Positions 56,200-64,000 of a stretch of 64,000 bases of DNA are shown one piece after another. Source of the DNA: Leadbetterella lacunae (GTDB lineage: Bacteria; Bacteroidota; Bacteroidia; Cytophagales; Spirosomataceae). Position 1 is the stretch's first letter. The number at the start of each line of letters is the position of its first letter. The notes under the pieces are model-generated. The model searched no databases and was not told the DNA's origin. It was given only the letters and a program-made list of their open reading frames with translations. The position numbers and the translations under genes are program-made. Location of the stretch: positions 3,162,001 to 3,226,000 of the forward strand of contig NZ_JBHRYQ010000001.1 of assembly GCF_042649125.1 (NCBI RefSeq), given 5' to 3'.

Positions 56200-57324
56200 A
56201 TGGTGAATATTAAGGACAAACTTAATCAAACTGAAAATAAATTCCCTAATGAATTTATTACGTACTTTGAAAATAAATTTCATTTTCAAAATATTGAACT
56301 AAGTGAATTACTAAAAGAAAACGAAAGAATTGCGTATTGGGAAGAATTTTACGCTCAATCAATAGAATCAAATGCAATAAGTTTCTTAAAAAAATGTTTC
56401 CCTCAATTACGTTTTCCTATTGCATATGAAATTGAAAAAAGTCAAATCTATAAAAATGCCGTACTTAAGGGCCAATTTGAGATATTAAATTTAGAGAATG
56501 AGCTTCAACTCATTAATGCTGAGCAAATAAAAATAAGTATTTATGATAGTTTTGCCGGAAAAATCCCCGTTATATTAATCCCAAATGAGTTTGATTTTAT
56601 AAAAATAGTGCAATGCTTACTTTATAAAAACAACCCTACTCCTGTTCCATTATCCATGGGGGCTTTAATGATAAATGGAATAAATAATTGGGATAGGTTA
56701 AATAAACTAAAAAAAAGCTGGACGCCTTCTAATTTAAAAGACCAAGATAGTTTATTGCAAACCATTCAATCATATCCACATTTATATAAAGATAGGTTAA
56801 TAATTTGCAGCACCAAACCATATAGTAATGTTGCTGCTTCAAAACTAAAAATGGGTAATGAGGAGTGGCTAAATGCCTCCTACATTATACGACTTGAGCA
56901 TGAATGTACACACTTATATACATTAAAAAACTACGCCTCTGCCTCTAATAACCTACATGATGAACTCATTGCAGATTATATTGGAATCACCAAGGCATTA
57001 GGTAAATTCAAAAAAGAATGGATGCTCGAGTTTTTAGGTTTAGAAGACTTTCCTAAATATAGGAAAGGGGCGAGACTTGAAAACTATTTAGAATCTATTA
57101 ATCTAGATTCTGAAAGTTTTGGGTACTTTTCTCATATTATTTATAGTGCAATTGAAAATATCTCAATTTTCGATGATTCTTTGGGAGAAATTCAATCAAA
57201 TGAAGATCGATGCATTAGAATAAATTGCCTTTGTGAAACAGGATTATTAAATATGGCATCAGAAAATGGTGGGAACATACTTGTGGAAAATTACAAAAAA
57301 CTAAAATTATCAAATCAGACTTAG
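56200..57324 (+). CDS. uncharacterised protein with HExxH metallopeptidase-like motif
   Basis: A 374-residue soluble protein, three bases after the NHLM ABC stop and probably cotranscribed. I do not recognise the family by name. At about residues 233-262 it has IIRLEHECTHLYTLKNY (HECTH) followed about 20 residues later by HDELIADYIGI, an acidic segment that could supply a third zinc ligand. No signal peptide is visible. The position at the end of the export operon suggests a role in precursor processing or self-protection; activity is unproven. Confidence 0.6.
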   Translation: MVNIKDKLNQTENKFPNEFITYFENKFHFQNIELSELLKENERIAYWEEFYAQSIESNAISFLKKCFPQLRFPIAYEIEKSQIYKNAVLKGQFEILNLENELQLINAEQIKISIYDSFAGKIPVILIPNEFDFIKIVQCLLYKNNPTPVPLSMGALMINGINNWDRLNKLKKSWTPSNLKDQDSLLQTIQSYPHLYKDRLIICSTKPYSNVAASKLKMGNEEWLNASYIIRLEHECTHLYTLKNYASASNNLHDELIADYIGITKALGKFKKEWMLEFLGLEDFPKYRKGARLENYLESINLDSESFGYFSHIIYSAIENISIFDDSLGEIQSNEDRCIRINCLCETGLLNMASENGGNILVENYKKLKLSNQT

Positions 57325-57395
57325 GCTGAATAAATTCTTTTTTTAAAATACTTTAGACAAAAAAGTGCTAATTTTAAGTCTTAATATTTAATCAA

Positions 57396-58280
57396 ATGGA
57401 CCAAAAAGAATCTATCAACTGGGCACAAGTTTTTTCAACAAAGTCTATCATTTTTACAATAATTGGCACTTTTTGTGCCGCAATTGCAATAAAAGGCTTT
57501 ATGTTACCGAATCATTTTATTGATGGCGGCATTACAGGAATATCTATTCTTATTCATGAAATTTTTCATGTAGATGTTAGCTTTCCATTAATTATCCTTA
57601 ACATCCCATTTATAATTATTGGGTATTTTAAAATTGGAAAAAACTTTGCATTACATTCATTTTTTGCAATTATATTATTGGCCTTTTTTTTACAATTAGT
57701 AAATATTCCCGTCGTCACTCATGAAAAGATTTTAATAGCATTATTTGGAGGTTTTTTTATAGGCATTGGAATTGGCTTCGTAATTAAAGGAGGTGGAGTA
57801 ATTGATGGACTGGAGGTAATTGCAGAATACAGCAATAAAAAATTCGGAATTACAACTTCAGAAATAATTATGCTCATAAATACAATCTTATTTTTAACCT
57901 CTGCAATGATTCTAAGTCTTGAAAAAGCTATGTTTTCAATTTTAACTTATTTTACTGCTTTGCAAGTATCAAAATATATAGTGGATGGCTTTGAAGAGTA
58001 TACCGCCCTTACTGTAATTTCTAAAGAAGCCGAATTAATAAAATCAGTTATTGTCAATGACTTAAACAAAGCCATTACCGTATATAAAGGAGAAAGAGGT
58101 TTTTTACCTGGAAGTTTTGAGATAAGTAATAACTGTGACATTATTATGACCGTAGTTACTAGATTGGAGATTCATACTATTAAGAATGCAATTTACAAAA
58201 CAGACCAAAACGCATTTATTTATATACACAGTATAAAAGAAGTTAGTGGAGGCGAAATTAAAAAACTTCGTGTCCATTAA
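57396..58280 (+). CDS. YitT-family membrane protein (DUF161/DUF2179)
   Basis: A 294-residue protein with about five membrane helices (15-190) and the C-terminal cytosolic DUF2179 domain (about 205-290, ITVYKGERGFLPGSFEISNN). The conserved PNHFIDGGITGISILIHEI segment is at the start. The function of this family is not established. It probably marks the right boundary of the island. Confidence 0.88.
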   Translation: MDQKESINWAQVFSTKSIIFTIIGTFCAAIAIKGFMLPNHFIDGGITGISILIHEIFHVDVSFPLIILNIPFIIIGYFKIGKNFALHSFFAIILLAFFLQLVNIPVVTHEKILIALFGGFFIGIGIGFVIKGGGVIDGLEVIAEYSNKKFGITTSEIIMLINTILFLTSAMILSLEKAMFSILTYFTALQVSKYIVDGFEEYTALTVISKEAELIKSVIVNDLNKAITVYKGERGFLPGSFEISNNCDIIMTVVTRLEIHTIKNAIYKTDQNAFIYIHSIKEVSGGEIKKLRVH

Positions 58281-58336
58281 CTTTTAATTATCCAATCACA
58301 CAAATACTAACTTTAAATTCTTATCCCCATTATTTT

Positions 58337-58927
58337 ATGAACTCATTGAGGAATTTTGTTGAAGAAAAATTAAAAAACAATTTATCCCATAATTTAAAAT
58401 ACCATGGGTTTCATCATACGTTAGATGTAGTAAAAATGTCTCTTAGCATAGCTAAATCTGAAGGCATTATTGAACAAAAAGAATTAAATATTTTAGAAGC
58501 AGCCGCCTGGTTTCATGACATTGGATTTATTTCAACCTTTATCGGACACGAAGAAGAAAGCTGCAAGATTGCGGAGGAAAACTTGCCAAAGTTCGGATTT
58601 TCCAAAAGCGATATTACACGGATAAAGAATTTAATAATGGCTACAAAAATTCCTCAAAATCCAAAAAACAAACTTGAAGAAATTTTAGCAGATGCAGACT
58701 TAGATTACCTAGGTAGAGAAGACTACGATAAAATTTCCGAAACATTATTTTATGAATTACAAGAAAGATTAATAGTCAAGGATTTAAATGATTGGAGAAA
58801 AACTCAAATAAAATTCCTTAAATCACATAAATATTGGACAAAGACCTCTATTAATAATAGAGCCCCTAAAAAAGCCGAAAAGCTTCAAGCTTTATTGTTA
58901 GAAGAAAAGCAAATTACATCCTGTTAA
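58337..58927 (+). CDS. HD-domain metal-dependent phosphohydrolase
   Basis: A 196-residue protein with the HD signature: HGFHHTLDVVKMS, AAAWFHDIGFIST, GHEEESCKIAEE and ADADLDYLG provide the metal-binding His and Asp residues. Substrate is unknown (often nucleotides or cyclic di-nucleotides). It follows the YitT gene by 56 bp. Confidence 0.85.
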   Translation: MNSLRNFVEEKLKNNLSHNLKYHGFHHTLDVVKMSLSIAKSEGIIEQKELNILEAAAWFHDIGFISTFIGHEEESCKIAEENLPKFGFSKSDITRIKNLIMATKIPQNPKNKLEEILADADLDYLGREDYDKISETLFYELQERLIVKDLNDWRKTQIKFLKSHKYWTKTSINNRAPKKAEKLQALLLEEKQITSC

Positions 58928-59153
58928 ACCGTAGGAACCGTAAATTCTGAAAAAATATATCGGCTTCTCAAAAAATCTTAAATTGCTCTAATTAAAAAGG
59001 TGCAAATTTTTAAAACTCATTCAAGACGACTATACAAAGAATAGAAATTAAACTCTAGAAAATGAAATTTACAGACTCTTTTCTAATGACTTAATGTGAG
59101 TAAGATTCAAATAATAATTCTTTGTATACATATATTGACCAACCGACACAAAA

Positions 59154-59188
59154 AAAACAGTAGCAAACTAAACGCTTACTACTGTTTT
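59154..59188 (-). terminator. terminator after lpd
   Basis: AAAACAGTAG / CTACTGTTTT, 10-bp arms with a 15-base loop; the minus-strand transcript ends in a T-run. It is 26 bp behind the lpd stop. Confidence 0.85.
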
Positions 59189-59213
59189 ATTATAGACCTA
59201 ATTTCTCGAAACC

Positions 59214-60605
59214 TTACAAGTGAATAACCTCACCATAGGCAGCTGCTGCGGCTTCCATGATGGCCTCTGACATAGTTGGGTGTGGGTGAACTGACTTCAC
59301 TATTTCCATACCGGTAGTCTCTAAGTTACGAGCTACTACTGCTTCGGCTATCATTTCGGTTACGTTTGCTCCTATCATGTGGCAGCCTAACCACTCGCCA
59401 TATTTGGCATCAAAAATCACCTTAACGAAACCTTCTGGCACTCCGGCAGCTTTTGCCTTACCCGATGCCGAGAATGGAAACTTACCTACTTTGATTTCGT
59501 ATCCGGCTTCTTTGGCGGCTTTCTCGGTCATACCTACTGATGCTATCTCAGGCGAACAGTACGTACAGCCCGGTATGTTTCCGTAATTTAACGGTTGTGG
59601 GTGGTGACCCGCTATTTTTTCTACACAAATGATACCTTCAGCAGATGCTACGTGAGCCAATGCCTGACCCGGCGTTACATCACCGATGGCATAATACCCC
59701 GGTACATTTGTTTGATAATATTTGTCTACTAATATTTTGCCTCTGTCTGTAGCGATACCCACATCTTCTAAACCGATGTTTTCGATATTTGCTTGGATAC
59801 CCGCCGCAGATAATACGATATCAGACTCAATCTGAATCTCACCTTTTGGCGTTTTTACGGTAGATACACATCCTTTGCCCGAAATATCCACTTTCTCAAC
59901 ACTCGAGTTAGTGTGAATTTCAATACCCATTTTTTTGTATTGCTTCGCTAGTTCTTTCGAAATATCTTCGTCTTCTACCGGAACTATATTTGGCATAAAC
60001 TCTACGATGGTAACTTTTGTGCCCATGCTTGCATATACATACGCAAACTCAACTCCAATAGCTCCCGAACCAATCACAACCATAGATTCTGGTTGTTTTT
60101 CAAGGCTCATCGCTTTGCGATATTCTATAACTTTCTGACCGTCAATCGGCACGTTAGGTAGCTGTCTTGCTCTTGCTCCAGTAGCTACTATTATGTTTTT
60201 TCCTTCTACTGTGCTTTTGGTTCCGTCTGCTGCAGTTACTTCTACTTTTTTGCCTGCAAGCACTTTTCCGTAACCCATTATGATGTCAATTTTGTTTTTC
60301 TTCATCAAAAACTGAACACCTTTACTCATGCCGTCTGCCACACCTCTAGAGCGAGCTATAACGGCATTAAAATCTGCAGAGGCTTCGCCCACTGTGATGC
60401 CGTAGTCTTTGGCGTGTTGGATATATTGAAAAACCTGGGCCGACTTAAGCAAAGCCTTGGTAGGAATACATCCCCAGTTTAGACAAATACCACCCAAATT
60501 TTCTTTTTCTATAACGGCTACTTTCAAACCTAACTGAGAGGCTCTAATGGCAGTCACATAGCCACCAGGGCCACTTCCAAGAATTACAACATCATACTGT
60601 GCCAT
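59214..60605 (-). CDS. lpd: dihydrolipoyl dehydrogenase
   Basis: E3 flavoenzyme of 2-oxoacid dehydrogenase complexes, 463 residues. FAD motif VVILGSGPGGYVTAIRASQ, redox disulfide GGICLNWGCIPTKALL, NAD motif MVVIGSGAIGVEFAYVYAS, and the C-terminal His/Glu dyad HPHPTMSEAIMEAA. The transcript is monocistronic by spacing and ends in a clear terminator. Confidence 0.97.
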   Translation of the reverse strand: MAQYDVVILGSGPGGYVTAIRASQLGLKVAVIEKENLGGICLNWGCIPTKALLKSAQVFQYIQHAKDYGITVGEASADFNAVIARSRGVADGMSKGVQFLMKKNKIDIIMGYGKVLAGKKVEVTAADGTKSTVEGKNIIVATGARARQLPNVPIDGQKVIEYRKAMSLEKQPESMVVIGSGAIGVEFAYVYASMGTKVTIVEFMPNIVPVEDEDISKELAKQYKKMGIEIHTNSSVEKVDISGKGCVSTVKTPKGEIQIESDIVLSAAGIQANIENIGLEDVGIATDRGKILVDKYYQTNVPGYYAIGDVTPGQALAHVASAEGIICVEKIAGHHPQPLNYGNIPGCTYCSPEIASVGMTEKAAKEAGYEIKVGKFPFSASGKAKAAGVPEGFVKVIFDAKYGEWLGCHMIGANVTEMIAEAVVARNLETTGMEIVKSVHPHPTMSEAIMEAAAAAYGEVIHL

Positions 60606-60774
60606 ATACTAATTAGTTTATTTACAATTTGGCTGCAAAGTTAATGAATTATCTGCAAACCCAAATCATGCGTTTATCTTAAAAACTACCGTAAAGAAAA
60701 GAACAGCCAAACAAAATGAGTTTAAAAGGCAATAAATATTTTTATTTAGGGGTTTAGATTAAAAAACTTATCCA

Positions 60775-61683
60775 TTGAAACTAGAAAACTATTTAATCCA
60801 AACCCTACAAATTGACCGTGAAACCGCACACCTGATCTGTCAATATTTCGAAAAATCAAGCTACAATTCAAGCGACCTTTTACTCAAGGAAGGGGAAGTG
60901 TCTAACAAAATTTTTTTTATCGATAAAGGACTGGCTAGAGAGTTTTCAAGCGAAGAAACGGCAACCACCGCTGACCTTCACCAGACCCATTGGTTTATAA
61001 AGGAAAAATGGAAAGAAACACTGGTTCGAAACAAAGCAACTAATATGTATATTTCTCCAAGTGGATATAAACCCGTAGTTGGCAAATCGTATTATTTTAA
61101 AGTAAAAGCCGACGGTTTTCAAGATGCAAAATCTAAACCTCAAATAATTCCGAATCCAATAGAAGTTTCAAGTGTAGGTTTTAGCGACGAAAAAGTCACA
61201 TCTCCACTTAATGTTAGCAGCCCAACTAAACTTTTAAAAATAAAATTCAAAAAAGTAGATCAAGACAACCTTTATGTTGCTGTAGAAATTACAGGTCGCT
61301 ACAATGAAATTAATACATCAAATAATATTATTTCAACTAAATCACCTGCAGAGTTCGGAGATCCTTGTATCTATGACTTAGCGTCATATTTAAAAATTTA
61401 CAACACCAAATGTTACAATAAAGAAGAAAATGAAATAACTTTTTATATTGAAATGTTAGGGTATACAGAACTACCCAAACCTGGTGAAAAAACCATTACC
61501 GACTTGAAAATAAAATTAAGCATCGTAAGCTCTTTCTACTACGACTATATTTCAACTTATAATCCACCTGACGGCATTTTCAAGGCATTTCAACCCATAA
61601 ACCCTACACTAACCAACATAGAGAACGGTTTTGGTGCTGTTTTGGGCAAAAATGAAAATGTTATTTATTATAAAATACCTTAA
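60775..61683 (+). pseudogene. chimeric ORF: Crp/Fnr N-terminal fragment fused to a DUF4249 C-terminal part
   Basis: A 302-codon ORF with two unrelated halves. Residues 1-60 are the start of a Crp/Fnr-type cNMP-binding domain (QIDRETAHLICQYFEKSSYN, LLKEGEVSNKIFFIDKGLAR) cut off mid-roll. From about residue 85 it reads as the middle and end of a DUF4249 lipoprotein (GKSYYFKVKADGFQDAKSKP, AEFGDPCIYDLASYLKIYN), without that family's signal peptide. The start is TTG at 60775. A deletion joining two genes is the simplest explanation, so function is unlikely. Confidence 0.7.
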
Positions 61684-61793
61684 AAATCTTCCCCTTTTTA
61701 ACTACAAAATAAAGAGCTAAAAATAAGAAACAAAACCACCATACCAAATTCAATTTCTGACTATATTGCGTAAAATCTTACACATTACGTATT

Positions 61794-62804
61794 ATGAAAA
61801 TCCTGATTATTGGTGGCTCGGGAGAGCTTGGCTCTCAAATACTTAAAGCCTGTCAACTGGGCAATTATGACATTTCGGTTAGCAGTCGGTCTCCCAAAGC
61901 CAACCAAGTGCAATTTGATTGGCAGCGTGCAGAAACGTTCGTATCCTTAACACCATTTGATGTCGTAATTAATACCGCACCTGTATCTGACTTTGAGGGT
62001 TATTTTAGGCTAATCAATGATTTACTTGCCCAACAAAAAACTATCCTAGAAACTACCGCAGCGGCCGATTTTGTTGCAGAGATTATTCGTTTTCAACATA
62101 AATCTATAAATCAGCAATCGGGGCTATACCTCCACGGCGTGGGGCTTTTTCCGGGCATTAGCAATTTCCTCTGTGAACTAGCCCTTGAAAAACACCCCGA
62201 TGCCAAGTCGATTCACTTCAATATCAAGTATTCGATTTTTAGTAAGGCGGGCAAAGACATGTGCCAACTGATGGCCGAAAGCCTAAGTAAACCGTCTGTA
62301 TATTTTGAAAACGGCACTTTAAAAACCGCGAAGCCGATAGGCCCAAACCACGTATTTGGCTACCAAAACAAACAATGGAAAGGTTTCTTGGCTGAGCTGC
62401 CCGACACATTTTATTTTAACCAAGTAGCACCTAAACTTCAGTTTATTGGTTCCTATTTCACGCCTTTGGGTGCGGCTTTATACCCGTTTGTTGGCTTGTT
62501 AAATTTTCTGCCTAGTGCTCCTTCTTTTGTAAAAATGTATGCTGCTTGTTTTTATTTTATGAGAGGAAAAATCTTTAAAAATAAACAGTCCGAAATGTTA
62601 ATTTCTTTGGTAATAGACCAAAAATACAGCTTTAGGCTACACACTCCAGCGGCACTTTATGCGGCGGGTCTTGGCGTGGCGGCTTTATTGCCTTTACTCA
62701 CAAACCAACGGGGAGTTTTGAGGGCTGACCAGGCAATAGGGCATACAGATTTTTTTAAGAGTTTATCAAAAACTGACCCTGCAGGCATCCAATTACTAGG
62801 CTAA
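61794..62804 (+). CDS. saccharopine dehydrogenase-like NAD(P)-binding protein
   Basis: A 336-residue protein with a Rossmann motif (ILIIGGSGELGSQILKAC) and the saccharopine-dehydrogenase-like organisation (VINTAPVSDFEGYFRLIND, GVGLFPGISNFLCELAL). Substrate and pathway are not evident. It stands alone with its own upstream space of about 110 bp. Confidence 0.78.
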   Translation: MKILIIGGSGELGSQILKACQLGNYDISVSSRSPKANQVQFDWQRAETFVSLTPFDVVINTAPVSDFEGYFRLINDLLAQQKTILETTAAADFVAEIIRFQHKSINQQSGLYLHGVGLFPGISNFLCELALEKHPDAKSIHFNIKYSIFSKAGKDMCQLMAESLSKPSVYFENGTLKTAKPIGPNHVFGYQNKQWKGFLAELPDTFYFNQVAPKLQFIGSYFTPLGAALYPFVGLLNFLPSAPSFVKMYAACFYFMRGKIFKNKQSEMLISLVIDQKYSFRLHTPAALYAAGLGVAALLPLLTNQRGVLRADQAIGHTDFFKSLSKTDPAGIQLLG

Positions 62805-62867
62805 AACATTGATTTTAAAGCCCTAATATTTTTGGTTAAATACCTTAAAATACTGCTTAAAAACCTC

Positions 62868-62898
62868 TTGACAATACAAATGTATTTGTTTATCTTTG
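62868..62898 (+). promoter_or_regulatory. Bacteroidota-type promoter of the greA leader
   Basis: -33 element TTG at 62868-62870, 20-bp spacer and -7 box TATCTTTG at 62891-62898. The transcript would start near 62905, about 180 bp before the greA ATG. Confidence 0.65.
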
Positions 62899-62904
62899 TT
62901 CACA

Positions 62905-63086
62905 AATTAAGATAAATGGAACAATTGAAATCTAAATATTTGATACAAACAATAACTTAGAAGAGTTTCTGAAATACATATAGTTTTCAGGAACGGTCGA
63001 TTGTCGCCGTTCTTTTTTTTTCTACCCCCCTTAACAAAAGGAGGGTTATTTTTTTTTAACATCTAACATAAATTACTTTAAAAAAC
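62905..63086 (+). ncRNA. greA leader RNA with alternative hairpins
   Basis: The leader contains a 14-codon ORF (62916-62960, MEQLKSKYLIQTIT), a 10-bp hairpin (GTTTCTGAAA at 62965-62974 with TTTCAGGAAC at 62985-62994) and a terminator (GAACGG 62991-62996, CCGTTC 63007-63012, T-run). The two hairpins share GAAC (62991-62994), so only one can form at a time. A second stem-loop (CCCCCCTT/AAGGAGGG, one mismatch, with T-run) follows at about 63025-63060. This is the layout of an attenuator, or of a short terminated RNA. Confidence 0.5.
62991..63021 (+). terminator. terminator inside the greA leader
   Basis: GAACGG / CCGTTC arms with a 10-base loop followed by nine T. It lies between the promoter and greA and so would cap the leader as a short transcript. 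Confidence 0.75.
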
Positions 63087-63557
63087 ATGTCATTTCAATA
63101 TTACACCCAGGAAGGATATGATAATTTGAAAAACAAATTAAACGACCTTAAAACCCGTGGCCGTAGAGAAATCTCTGCTGCCATAGCTGAAGCCAAAGAC
63201 AAAGGTGATTTATCAGAAAACGCTGAATACGACGCCGCCAAAGATGCCCAAGGCCACATGGAGAGTGAAATTTCTAAGTTAGAGGTGTTGTTTTCAAGTG
63301 CGAGAATCATAGACGAGTCAACCATAGATACCTCTACGGTATCGCTAATGAATAAGGTGCAAATCAAAAACCTTAAAAACGGGGCAATGATGACCTATAC
63401 GCTAGTGGCTGAGGAAGAAGCTGATCTAAAACAAGGCAAGATTTCTATAAATTCGCCTTTTGCTAAGGGCCTGTTAGGCAAATCAGTAGGCGACAAAGCC
63501 CAGATTCAAGCTCCTGCAGGACTAGTAGAAGTTGAGGTAGTAAGCATCTCGATTTAA
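63087..63557 (+). CDS. greA: transcription elongation factor GreA
   Basis: A 156-residue factor that rescues backtracked RNA polymerase by stimulating transcript cleavage. It has the N-terminal coiled coil with the acidic tip motif DLSENAEYDAAKDAQ and the C-terminal globular domain (NSPFAKGLLGKSVGDKAQI). Length is normal. It is preceded by the structured leader above. Confidence 0.97.
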   Translation: MSFQYYTQEGYDNLKNKLNDLKTRGRREISAAIAEAKDKGDLSENAEYDAAKDAQGHMESEISKLEVLFSSARIIDESTIDTSTVSLMNKVQIKNLKNGAMMTYTLVAEEEADLKQGKISINSPFAKGLLGKSVGDKAQIQAPAGLVEVEVVSISI

Positions 63558-63583
63558 TTCAAATTTATTTCCTTTAAAAATAT

Positions 63584-63613
63584 AATGGGGTGCCCCTTTC
63601 GAGACACCCCATT
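63584..63613. terminator. bidirectional terminator after greA
   Basis: AATGGGGTG / CACCCCATT arms with a 12-base loop, A- and T-rich tails on both sides; it ends greA and the convergent CHU_C gene. Confidence 0.88.
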
Positions 63614-63616
63614 TTT

Positions 63617-64000
63617 TTATCTTCTGAGACTTACATACCCTTTATAAACCTTAGTGGTTCCTTCTTCGCTGAGCTTTTCGAAACTCACGGTTATGTTATA
63701 ATAATATACGCCCGTTGGCATGTCTTTTCCATTGAGGTTTTTTCCGTTCCAGCTCATTTCTGTCCCTGTCCCTTCAGCTACCAAAAGTCCCGAAGAGGCA
63801 TAAATTTCATATTTAATACTCTTTATAAATGCCGGACAGTTCATTGGCGTAAACGTGTCGTTTATGTTATCCCCATTGGGCGAAAACACATTCGGGAAAC
63901 TTAGTTTTTCGCAGTTATCAAAACATATTTTTTGACTTACTGGACTTTCTATGTTTTGGCTACTTACGGCCGAAATATAATAACATCCCGCAAAACCATC
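63617..64000 (-). CDS. surface protein with gliding-motility-associated C-terminal domain (5' end outside window)
   Basis: Only the last 127 codons lie in the window; the frame is open to base 64000, so the gene starts beyond it. It ends with a type IX secretion/gliding C-terminal (CHU_C) domain: LSFPNVFSPNGDNINDTFTP, MSWNGKNLNGKDMPTGVYYY and YKGYVSLRR. The segment before it (ISAVSSQNIESPVSQKICFD) resembles a beta-sandwich repeat of a large cell-surface protein. The domain is an export signal for the type IX system, so the protein is probably secreted or surface-attached. Confidence 0.88.
   Translation of the reverse strand, partial: DGFAGCYYISAVSSQNIESPVSQKICFDNCEKLSFPNVFSPNGDNINDTFTPMNCPAFIKSIKYEIYASSGLLVAEGTGTEMSWNGKNLNGKDMPTGVYYYNITVSFEKLSEEGTTKVYKGYVSLRR

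Noticed and set aside
56200..57324. Naming this protein as a specific known peptidase
   Set aside because: Only the HExxH motif and acidic segment are visible; no family could be assigned without a search.
62916..62960. 14-codon ORF in the greA leader as a true gene
   Set aside because: No conserved features visible; listed only as part of the leader because its function cannot be supported.
1..64000. tRNA, rRNA or CRISPR arrays
   Set aside because: No cloverleaf-like gene, rRNA segment or regularly spaced repeat was seen on reading both strands.

Overview
The window comes from a member of the Bacteroidota, most likely a Cytophagales-type gliding bacterium. The evidence is the low G+C content, promoters with the TAnnTTTG -7 box, a gliding-motility-associated (CHU_C) C-terminal domain at the right edge, an ECF sigma/crtI/crtB carotenoid locus, a DUF3810 protein, an ABC permease/M1 peptidase fusion and a chimera containing DUF4249 sequence. 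No tRNA, rRNA, CRISPR array or prophage was seen.

Left flank (1-24 kb) is mostly chromosomal housekeeping: the end of mreB, then mreC-mreD, a serine-hydrolase lipoprotein, a vanadium-haloperoxidase/PAP2-like lipoprotein, a PlsC-type acyltransferase, an EamA transporter, a small holin-X-like membrane protein and priA. An ECF sigma factor precedes crtI and crtB. Next, mostly on the minus strand, come uvrA, a DUF3810 protein, a DegP/DegQ protease, an Hsp20 chaperone and an ABC system whose permease is fused to an M1 peptidase domain that has lost its zinc histidines.

The centre (about 24.3-57.3 kb) is an accessory biosynthetic island that is visibly richer in A+T, and I read it as one NHLP-leader RiPP system. 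It contains a LuxR-type regulator with a pseudo-receiver, a LytS/LytTR pair, a full-length LanB dehydratase, and a class III nucleotide cyclase with TPR repeats. Five precursors carry nitrile-hydratase-like leaders and unrelated cores. A sixth, 59-residue precursor has only a short GG leader, and one further ORF is a leader with no core. Tailoring candidates are two GT1-type glycosyltransferases, a SAM methyltransferase and a stand-alone LanM-type dehydratase domain with no LanC cyclase. Also present are a VKOR fusion protein, an S9 peptidase, an AraC-type regulator, a cNMP-binding protein, and a complete TolC/HlyD/C39-ABC/NHLM-ABC export set followed by a previously unassigned HExxH protein. 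An IS3-family element with a broken orfB has inserted between the S9 peptidase and AraC genes. Short repeated upstream elements (TGGCA-type boxes, a duplicated promoter, and a shared 105-bp upstream region) link separate transcription units of the island.

Right flank (57.3-64 kb): a YitT-family membrane protein, an HD-domain hydrolase, lpd, a chimeric ORF (Crp/Fnr start fused to DUF4249 end), a saccharopine-dehydrogenase-like protein, an RNA leader with mutually exclusive hairpins before greA, and the C-terminus of a CHU_C-domain surface protein that runs off the window.
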